NCBI GenBank assembly: GCA_000231825.2
Contig: JH720348.1
Span: 376,496 to 400,246, forward strand
DNA from: Tetrahymena elliotti 4EA
Lineage: Eukaryota; Ciliophora; Oligohymenophorea; Hymenostomatida; Tetrahymenidae
Length of the DNA: 23,751 bases
Reading direction: 5' to 3'
The position numbers and the translations under genes were made by a program. Under the pieces are notes generated by a model. The model searched no databases and was not told the DNA's origin. It saw only the letters and a program-made list of their open reading frames with translations. Below are positions 1 through 8,674 of the stretch, one piece after another (positions within the stretch are counted from its first letter, which is position 1; each line of letters begins with the position of its first letter).

Positions 1-107
1 TTTTTAAAAGTATAAAAATCTGAAAAATTATAAAAAAATACTTTGAAGCTAGAAAAAAATTAAATAAAATAAAAATTAATTGATAAATTTTATTTTAAAA
101 ATATTAC

Positions 108-1925
108 TAAAAATTAAGATCTAAATTGCGAACTAGCCTCTTTAGAATACATTCTTCCAATTCTTATCTATCTTTGAATTAATATGAATCTAATCTTGTT
201 TCCTTTGGCTTGTATTCATAGTTAAATTGAACATATGATTATTTAAATTTAGAAATCATTTAAATAGATTCAGAATATTCCAACTTTCCCTCGACTGCAG
301 CAATAAATTACTTTTCTATTTTAAGCTTTAATTGATTTAGTAATTCAGTAAGTCTAAAAGAGTCAATTCTATTCATAGATTTGGTTTAAAGCATCTAAAT
401 GATAACTGCATTAAGATCAGAATATAACTGATTCTTGCTCATTAAATTAAAAAGCTATCCATTAACAATAGACATACATTCTTCATTTTTAAGAAATCTG
501 CCAAGAGTCATCTCTAGGAGGATGATACCTAATCCATAGATGTCAAACTTTTTTATTTTATTTATCAATTTTGAGTAATCAATAAAATGGAAATAGTAAC
601 TAATAAACAAACATACTTTAATATTGAAAGTATTATTATCATCTTCATCAAATAAAACTTCTCTAGCTGAATATTTCTTAGTTGCTCCCTTAAGCTTTAT
701 AAAAATAAATTAAATCAGTTGAAATTTAATTGATTTAAATTAATTAAAAAATAATTTGAGAAAGAGTGCAATCTATTCATCAAGTGAAAATAAAAAATAA
801 ATTAACTCATTTAAAAATAAATTTTATCAAGTATTGAAATGAATCAAGTAAAGGAAATAAATTAGTTATTAATTAACATATGATCGTCATTTGAAAAATA
901 ATTACCAATAATATGACATCATTTGATTAATGAATTGCTTCTCAAAATTATAAGTGAAAAGTAAGAATGTAAGAATTAAAAATAAAGAAAATTGAAGCAG
1001 AAATAAATACTTAATAAGTTTTTGATTGGCCTTCCTTTAAGAATTTTGATAGACCAAAATCACCTGTTTTTAAATATTATATTTATTATGGTATTAGTTC
1101 AATAAAAACCTTTCATTTTATAAAACATTCGATTTTTGAAAATAAAATGTATTTTATCTGTAAATAAAATTTAATTAAATTAAATTATGAAGATAGTTAA
1201 AGCTTTTAAGATTTTTATTGAATTTCTAAAAATCAGAAACTGTAAAAAAGATATTTAAGGTAAAACGTAGTTTAAAAAATATGATGTTTTGTTTACAAAG
1301 GTTAAATGATTTTTCAAGACTATCATAAAGGATATTTTCTGGTTTAATATCAGAATGAAGCATTTTATTGGTCTACATTTTTTCAAATACACATGACATT
1401 TACAAGGCAAATCCAATTATTTAGTTTAAAGGTAGAGTTTTTTTCTTTCTAAATAGATCTTCCATAATATCTTAAAGACTGCCTATAAATATATTTCCAA
1501 ATGAAAATTTATGAATTAAGTATATTTATAATTTTACACTAATATTTTTTGGAAATTTGGAAGTATTTGGATTCATCTGAAGATTTAATTTCTTTTATCT
1601 ATTTGAAGACATAAGGAGTATCTTTTAACAAACCAATTATCTTCTATTCTTCTTAGATTTTATCTAAATCAACATTCATGCATTTTACTGCAACTAACTC
1701 CTTTTGATACAAAGCCTCAAAAACTGCTCCGAAACTTCCTTAAGAAATAAATGATGTTAGGTATATTTCATTCTCTTGGAGCTCTTTGTAAATTGACTCA
1801 AGAACTATTGGTTCAAATAGCATAGACTTCTTATTTTTACTTAAGTATTATTTTTGCATTTGCTAAAATATTTCTATTGGGGCCTCATACTTATATTTAG
1901 GCTTTTTAATGTTCTGTACTTACAT
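108..1925 (-). CDS. Protein kinase-like protein A (5 exons, C-terminus uncertain)
   Basis: Eukaryotic protein kinase fold, probably a cytoplasmic Ser/Thr kinase. Exons on the minus strand: 1925-1538, 1482-1297, 1063-1011, 694-617 and 547-108, read with TAA/TAG as Gln; at least 381 residues. The start is the ATG at 1925. Visible landmarks: glycine loop SQGSFGAV (residues 61-68, first Gly replaced by Ser), VAVK with the ATP lysine at K81, catalytic loop LHSDIKPEN (171-179; HSD instead of HRD, D174 and N179 present), DFG at 193-195, YSARE (217-221) in place of APE, then FDIYGLGIILLEMTLG for the F helix. The changed APE may weaken substrate binding or stability, so this copy could be regulatory; that is inference. 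It is a paralogue of the kinase at 21117. A donor at 107 (GTAATA) and an acceptor before 48 suggest one more exon at 48-1 and beyond the window edge; without that splice the frame stays open to position 1. Substrate is unknown. Confidence 0.85.
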
Positions 1926-3567
1926 CGTTAGTAAAATTCTCTTTAGTATAAAACAAATATATTGATAAGTCATTAAGAATAAATTAAAATTTTTTTGAAT
2001 TATAAAATATTTTTGATTTTTTACCTTAATACTTTTTTTATTGGCTTTTTTTTTCTTTTCTTTTTAACAAAAATCTTTGTGTAAAATCAAAATTTTTATA
2101 TACAAAGAAATTAATTAAAAACAAAAAAAACAATAAAGAAGAATCAAAACATACTTTTCATTTATTTTTGAGAAATTTTAATAAATTAATTAGGTAATAA
2201 AAACAAAGAATGTGACTATCTTTCACTTTAATTGAATAATTGATTTTTCCAATTAAATAACAAAGGATAAACAGATTTCTGAGGGAAGAAAAATATTAAT
2301 TTAGCTAATTAACAAAAAATTCAAAAATCAATAATGAAAGTTAATATTTACCTTTAATCCTCAATTTAAATAAGTATAAAAATAAAAATTTCATCCTAAA
2401 AATTTGGTAATTGGTCTAAATAAAAACCACTTTTTTAATATTTCAAAAATTGATCTTAATTTATGAGAATTAGCAGTACATTATTTTATATTAATACTCC
2501 AAGTTAATTATAAATATTGATTGATTTGTAACTATGTTAATTCATCAGCAATTGACAGATTTAAATTATCATAAGTTATGTAAATGACAAAAGACTAAAA
2601 AATAAGATATTACTTATCTAGACTCAAATAACCAACTTTAATTACTTTTTTAAATATTAAAGATATGATAGTTTATCTCTTTGCTTTAGCAATGAATTAT
2701 CATATTCCAAATAAAAAATGCATGCACTATAAAAAATTTAAAAAAATTGTAATAGAATATCTTTTTATAAAAAAAATTAAACTTTAATAAATAATACACA
2801 CAAATTTTAATAAAAATAATTGTTTTTGATGAAATTTAGTTTAAAAAATATTGATTTATTTAAAAAATTTAGACGAATTAATAATGATTCATTAAAAAAT
2901 AAATTATTGGACAAATTTGTAAGGATACATAATAGATAGGTAGGTAAGTACATAATTACAAGATATGAGTCATTTAAATTTTTTGATAAATTGATTTATT
3001 TATTTTTAAAAGTAAATTCATTATTAATTTATTACAAAAATGAATGAAAAATATTCAAAATGCTTAAATTTAAAATAAGCATTTATTTCAAATCGTTATT
3101 AATGTTTATTACATTTTCAAAATTAAAAACTATTGATTTTGATGGTATGCTATGGTTGGTTGATAAATAGATTGATTGATAGATATGTTATTTATTATTA
3201 TAATTATATTTAACAAAATTGCAAAGTTTAGAAAATTTAGAAGGTATTTTTTTTATCATTAAAATGCTCAAAAAGCTAGCTAGCTATGATAGCTAATATT
3301 CAAGATTGAAATCTTGGCTTATATTGGTTTATTAGGCTGAAAGACCTTACTAGTCTCTCTTGATAGCAGATGATAAAATTTTAGTAATCTATTTTTAGTT
3401 TTGGTTGTAATATATTTATAATTATTTATAGATTTTAAAATGAGTTTTTTGTTTGTTTATTTGTAGAGTTATTTTTTATTTATAAAACTTGGTTTAAAAA
3501 AGTGAATTTTTCAAAATTTATAATAAATTTAGTGAGTAGGAAAATATTTATTTTTCATTATTCTATT
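1926..3567. other. AT-rich spacer between two minus-strand genes
   Basis: No supportable gene is seen. The stretch holds the 5' flank of kinase A and the 3' flank of the Q/N-rich gene. It is made of A and T tracts and short iterations such as TAGGTAGGTAAG near 2938. The only distinct structure is a cluster of three small hairpins at 3282-3359, listed separately. Confidence 0.6.
3282..3359 (-). other. Cluster of three small hairpins downstream of the Q/N-rich gene
   Basis: Read on the minus strand, three stem-loops follow each other: 3359-3339 (7 bp GAGAGAC with GTCTTTC, one G-U pair, 7-nt loop), 3316-3301 (CAAGAT, loop TTCA, ATCTTG, 6 bp) and 3294-3282 (AGCTA, loop TCA, TAGCT, 5 bp). The first fits the minus strand better, because the plus strand would have an A-C mismatch there. 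The cluster begins about 210 nt past the TGA at 3568, so it could be 3'-UTR structure or a small RNA. Chance hairpins are common in such AT-rich DNA. Confidence 0.3.
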
Positions 3568-4889
3568 TCAAAAAATAGTAGAAGGAGATTGTTTCTTGTT
3601 AAATGATCCATCATATGGTCTATTCCAGATTTCTTCAATGTGGGCTTTTATAAAGACTCTTTTTGGCTATTTATTTTGAGATGTGGAAGAAATGTGGGTG
3701 TTTGTTGACAAGAAGCAGCTTTCTTCAGAGTCTGAATTGCAGTTTGAAGATTTGCAACTGGAACTAGCACTTATAAAGCAGTTTACTTTAGATTTTTAAA
3801 GTTTTTGTTTTTTGTTTGTATATTCGCTGACGTTTACGTTGTATGAAAATTCAGTAATATCTTGTTTATTATTAAATTAATTGGAGTTTGAGTTTTAGTT
3901 TGGGTCTTCTTTCATTGAGCTGCAAGGGGCAGTATGAGGGGTTGAGCTAATGCTTCCAGACATCCACTTTTTATTTGATTTCTATTGGTTTGAGTGTGAG
4001 TTTTACTTTTGAGGAGTGTAGGGAGAAGTATTGAACTTAGCTTAGTTTTAATAAGACTAATAGTTTTATGAATATTCATAAGAAGTGTATATCATTGGTA
4101 ATTAGTGGAATTAATTTATTGAATTTGAGTTTTGAGATTGTTGCTAACATGGTGCAAATATGTTGAAGAATTAAGAGTCATTTTATTCAATGCTAGTGCT
4201 ATTTTAGTATTTTTTGTATGCTAGAGCATCCCAAGAATCATTAAAAAAATCAAGTTAATTAATGATACTTTAAGGAGCGCTAGTTGATTATTCGAATATA
4301 TTTTATACTTTTGGCTGTACAGAAGGAGAGCTAAATAATGGAGTGATGTAAGAAGAATTTTATGGATACTATCCATAATAGTTTTGCGATTGCTACTGCT
4401 AATTGCTATTATTATATTTGTTTTAATTCAACTAATTTATCATGCTCTAGAAATTCAATGATTGATTGTTTTATTTTGAAACTTTTAATGCTAAATGGTG
4501 GTCTGGTACTTAGTTGTTGCTTTCTAAATATATTGTATGCTAACTATGAATGTTTTTTGATTCTAACTTAGTAGTTTACTCTTTCTAATATAACCTATTT
4601 TACTATTGGCTATAAACTGAAGTTTATTTAGTGATTGATTGAATGAGTGAGTGAGTTAGGTGTTAGCCTATTTATTAGAGCTAAAAAATATCTATATATT
4701 TTTTTTTAGTTAGACTTTAATATTGACTTCTCTAATTAATTAGATTTTCTGCGAGATAATTGTCACTTTATTATTAATCAAAATAAAAATAGTATTCTAC
4801 ACGCTGCAAATTCCTATTAAATTTACTTTTTTCTCGAAGTCTAATATTTTTAGTTTCTATTTTAAATATCGTTCTTCTCCACTTTTCAT
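3568..4889 (-). CDS. Q/N/S-rich low-complexity protein (2 exons, 391 aa)
   Basis: Exon 1 is 4889-4827 (21 codons, starting MKSGEERYLK after an A-rich leader). Intron 4826-4681 (146 nt) runs from GTAAAT to TTTTTTAG. Exon 2 is 4680-3568 and ends at TGA. The splice is phase 0 and links two frames that are each interrupted alone. The protein begins with a short charged, helix-prone segment (KLKILDFEKK, then LQQIGQHL) and continues as a long tract rich in Gln, Asn, Ser and Tyr, much of it written as TAA and TAG. Near the end is a Ser/Cys/Asn patch followed by a better-ordered tail with IKAHIEEIWNRPYDGSF. No family domain is recognised. The composition resembles prion-like, condensate-forming or regulatory ciliate proteins, but function is unknown. 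The frame with TAA/TAG as Gln is continuous and has normal codon texture, so the exon 2 call is firm; exon 1 is a reasoned choice. Confidence 0.7.
4681..4826 (-). other. Intron of the Q/N-rich gene
   Basis: Donor GTAAAT follows codon 21 and the acceptor is ATATTTTTTAG. The intron is phase 0 and 146 nt long. Removing it joins the ATG-led frame at 4889 to the long frame ending at 3568. The long frame also stays open through the intron up to a TGA near 4933, but that route offers no ATG. Confidence 0.6.
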
Positions 4890-5492
4890 TTTTTAGTTAT
4901 TCAGCAAGCAAACAAAAAAGCAAGTAAATATCTCAATAAGGTGAATTAAACAAACAACAAACATCTCTGTTAAATACCAAAGTGTTTAAATTTAATTTAT
5001 GTAGAAAAAACTCTATTTACTTTTTAACTATTTAAGATCATTTATTTGTTCTCTTCTCAATTCGATTTATTGCTAGTTATTTTTTGCTTATTTTATATTT
5101 TTTATTTCTATTATTTTCTGACTTCAATATCGTTTTGAAATCTCTGCTTTTTCTTAATTTCTTTGTATTAATTTTAAAGGAAACCTCAACAAAAACGCCT
5201 TAAATTCTTAAAAAATTTCATTGAATACTATAATGAATTTCTTATACAATTAAAAATTTTATCATCATCCTTGTTAATTTTTCTAAAATAAATGAATGAA
5301 ATTTTAAATTTATTTTGTTTAAATTATTTCATAAAAAAATAACAATAATAAATTTAACCTCAAAAGGGATTAAAATAATTTACATTTTGTTCTAAAAGTA
5401 TAGCCTTTGTAATTATAATAGATTATAGCCACATTTTATTTGAATTGTGTTGTAGAAGGTAATAAATAATTCAAGCAGAATTAAAAAAAATT

Positions 5493-5521
5493 AGAGAGGT
5501 TTCATAAATGAAACCATCTCT
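5493..5521. other. Strong intergenic hairpin
   Basis: AGAGA then GGTTTCAT, a loop of AA, then ATGAAACC, A and TCTCT. The arms pair over 13 bp with one bulged A. In spacer DNA this AT-rich most fold-backs are A/T only, so a mixed-base stem of this length stands out. It lies about 600 bp upstream of the minus-strand Q/N-rich gene and 1.7 kb upstream of the carrier. It could be a terminator-like or small-RNA hairpin, or a protein-binding palindrome; nothing decides between these. Confidence 0.5.
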
Positions 5522-6405
5522 TTGAAAAATCATCTAAAAATAATTTTAAATTAAAATATAAAATTTACTTCAATTTTCTTCGTTTAAATTATTTATCCTT
5601 ACTTTTGCAATTATAAGATTTTTTAAGAAAATCTAATTTGACTTTTAGTGATTTTATCAAATATCTGGCTTATTTTTCTAAATGTAAGGATTTAAAATAC
5701 AATCTAATTTTTACCATCTAGACTAATATTTTAAATAATATTTTCAGCTTGAAGTAAATATCAAAATTTAATCTTTTTAAATTTTCAAATAATAAAGCAC
5801 AAAAATATCTGATGAGTGAATTTAAACCAATTTAGGTATTAAATTTGAACAGACTAAAAATAATTAATACTTAAAATGATTTTATTTTTTTCCATGCAAA
5901 CAGGATAAAAAGAGTTCTTTAAACACAATTTTCTTTTGCTGACTAAGAAAACTACTTTGTATTTTGCTATTACTGCTTTATATTTTAAATGCTTCAAAAG
6001 TTTTCATGTTTATATTTTCTATCTATGTTGATAAATTATCATTTTAAATGGAAGATAAAAATTCTCAAGGTTTTTAGGCTAAAATAAAAAATTTTGGCTA
6101 AATCTTCAGCATAAAAAAAAACATAAAGTAAAGGGTTACAGTTTTTTTATAAACTATCTTGAATTATTCTATAAACAAACAAAATAAGTTTTTTAAACTT
6201 CTCCTTATTTGTTGAGTAATTTAAGAAGAAATAAATAAAAAAATTAGGATAAAATTAACTATATTTTGGCTATTGCATCAAATATGTCTAGATATTGGAT
6301 ATTTTATTGAAGTGAATTATATATGTAGTTATGTGATTCTTTTAGTAGTAGAATCTTTATTATTTAAACAAAATAGATGTTAATAACAAAAAAAAAGTAT
6401 TTTTT

Positions 6406-6422
6406 TATTTATTTATTTATTT
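6406..6422. repeat. (TTTA)n microsatellite
   Basis: About four tandem copies of TTTA in the divergent spacer. Simple repeat with no evident role. Confidence 0.7.
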
Positions 6423-7246
6423 GGGATATTGTGAATGAATGGAATTCGTTAATTTTGTTAAACATAACAAGGTAAATTTATAAAGCAGTGTAAATTAATC
6501 ATTTTAATTGATTTTTGAAGAAATTGTGTTTGAAATAAATGTTATGTAGGAGATGCATGCAGTAGGCATATTCTAGAGTAATGGTTCTATTTACTTTTGA
6601 TAGTGCGAAAGATAATAATAAATGAATGTAAATGACATAGAAATAATATTTAAATGGATCTCAGTTAAGATAAAATTACCTTAATTTTTTAATAATATTA
6701 AACAGATATTCAATTAGTATTATCAGCAAAATCCCCCAATCTCTAAATTTATTAGCCTAACCCTTTCTATATCAATCTATTTTTTTATTTTAATTACATA
6801 GAGGCTTGCTTGCTTTGCTTGTAAAAATATAACATTGGATAAATAAATTCTAATTAATTTTCAAATTAGACAGCATTTCATTTTTTTATTAATTTTTTAT
6901 CAGCAGCCCCCACTTTTGACGAGTGATTTCATTAAATTTAAAAGGAAAAATTAGGTTGAAAGCAGTTTAAGACCCTAAGCACAATACCTTTGTTTATAAT
7001 TATTATTGTTTTAAAAAACATAAAACTTTCTAAATTCTCCTCAAAAAAAAGAAAAATCATCAAATCAAATAACTAACTAACTAACTAATTCTTTTCAAAA
7101 CTAAAGAATAATAAAAAGAGAAACAAAAAATTCATAATTAATCAGCCGCTTTCATTCATTACTCATTCATAATCCCCCCACCTAACCTAGAGCAACTAAC
7201 AACAAATATAAAAAATATAACTCAAATAAATTAATCTAAATTCAAA

Positions 7247-8628
7247 ATGTTCCCATACGAAGTCATACTCCATGGTATAGCAGGCTCAATTGCTGCTGTC
7301 ATGTCAACATGCTTATTTTTCCCTATTGATTAGATCAAGACCCATCTCTAATTGAGGTAATTCACTTTCAAATTTAACTTTTCATCTACTATTTCTTTTA
7401 TTTATGCCTTTTTTCCCTTGCTCTCTCTCTCTCTTGCTTGTTATTTTCTATTTTAAACTTTATTTATTGCTTGTGATTTAATTATATATCTTTGCATGTT
7501 TTCTAAGATATTGTTTCACACTCTAATGTATGATGCCTCTTCGTTGTTGTTAGATGTAACTTAGTTGCATGTTTACATCTTACAGGCAGGCATCATTCAC
7601 TAGAGTTTATCACATTCAAATAAATAAATTGTTAATTAAATTTGCTGTAGGATTTTTCACTATTTTTTTACCCTCTTTTGCATGTATTCTCTCTTCACAT
7701 CCATCATTTTTGGAAGTTAAATTGGAAGTAGTTAAAAGAGAAGAAACAAACACTCATTTTTGTTTGTTTGTTTGTTTGAGAAGGCAAAACAATGAAAGAA
7801 CGAAAGATAATTAGACAATATTTTTAACTTAATTTATAAAAATCTAGTGAAAAGAACAATACAGAAGAAGACACATCAATTACCACCACAATAAAAAAAA
7901 TACATAAAACTAGTGGTATTAAAGGTACACTATTAGCAAGAGCAACAAAGCTTCTTGTTTTCATATTTATAATTTATATAAAATTAGTATTTATGGCCAT
8001 CATCATCATCATTTCAAGCATCGAGAGATGTCTTGTTAACCTTCTTCTTCTTTTTCCTTTTCTTTTCCCCCTTTTTTGATCCAAAATTGCAAATAAATAC
8101 ATATCTGAAATACAAAATCAATCAAATCAATAGATAAATAATTAAAATTCAATAAAATTCATGCATCAAGAATATAACCTGAGATAAATTTTTTTATTTG
8201 AAAAGGAACAGTAAATTTTATACTTCCCTTTTGTAATACCCCTACGAAAATATTCTCTTTGAATTTTTGATAAAGAGACATACAAAGAAGCAAAAACTAC
8301 TTTATTTATAATTTAATTACTTCTTGGTATGTATAAATTAATACTACCAGTCTCCAATCTCTCTTTCTTATCTATAACAAATTACAAAATAACTGCTCAT
8401 ATAACCTTTGAAACTTATCTTTTACATTCTGATTTCCTTCTAGCAACCAATAAATTAACAACAACCTACACAAACAATACTCTTGCCGATCATACGTATC
8501 AAACTACCTTCATTCATATATTTTTTTATGTTTGATGTTGTAGCTATCTCTATAAATAATATCAATATGTAGCATTGTAACTAGTTATATATTTGATTTT
8601 CAAATTCCATTTATGAGCAAAGCAAGCT

Positions 8629-8674
<46 letters not shown>

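Larger units (their letters stand above)
4890..7246. other. 2.4 kb divergent spacer, no gene seen
   Basis: This lies between the start of the minus-strand Q/N-rich gene and the start of the plus-strand carrier, so it should hold both promoters. No frame with coding texture was found on either strand. It contains a strong hairpin at 5493-5521, a TTTA repeat at about 6406-6422, a few unusually C-rich patches (about 6730-6770 and 6903-6915), and a C-rich leader before the carrier ATG at about 7172-7200. A TATA box cannot be singled out in such AT-rich DNA. Confidence 0.6.

Noticed and set aside
4362..4571. 69-codon plus-strand ORF
   Set aside because: It is antisense to the long Q/N-rich exon, and its Cys/Tyr/Leu-rich composition is the shadow of Gln/Asn codons.
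7585..7814. Plus-strand frame containing RQASFTRVYHIQINKLLIKF as a carrier exon
   Set aside because: The segment at 7848-7924 fits the carrier loop, both splice phases and the GIKGFYRG motif; this one lacks a correct donor.
7981..8080. Minus-strand lysine-rich C-terminus (KKGEKKRKKKKK...) ending in TGA
   Set aside because: It is the translation of a pyrimidine tract on the plus strand; simple-sequence composition explains it and no upstream exon could be tied to it.
8159..8281. Minus-strand 40-codon frame starting MSLYQKFKENIF in carrier intron 2
   Set aside because: It is short, has no recognisable family, and ends at TGA after ILDA. All three minus frames are open nearby, so this is not distinctive.
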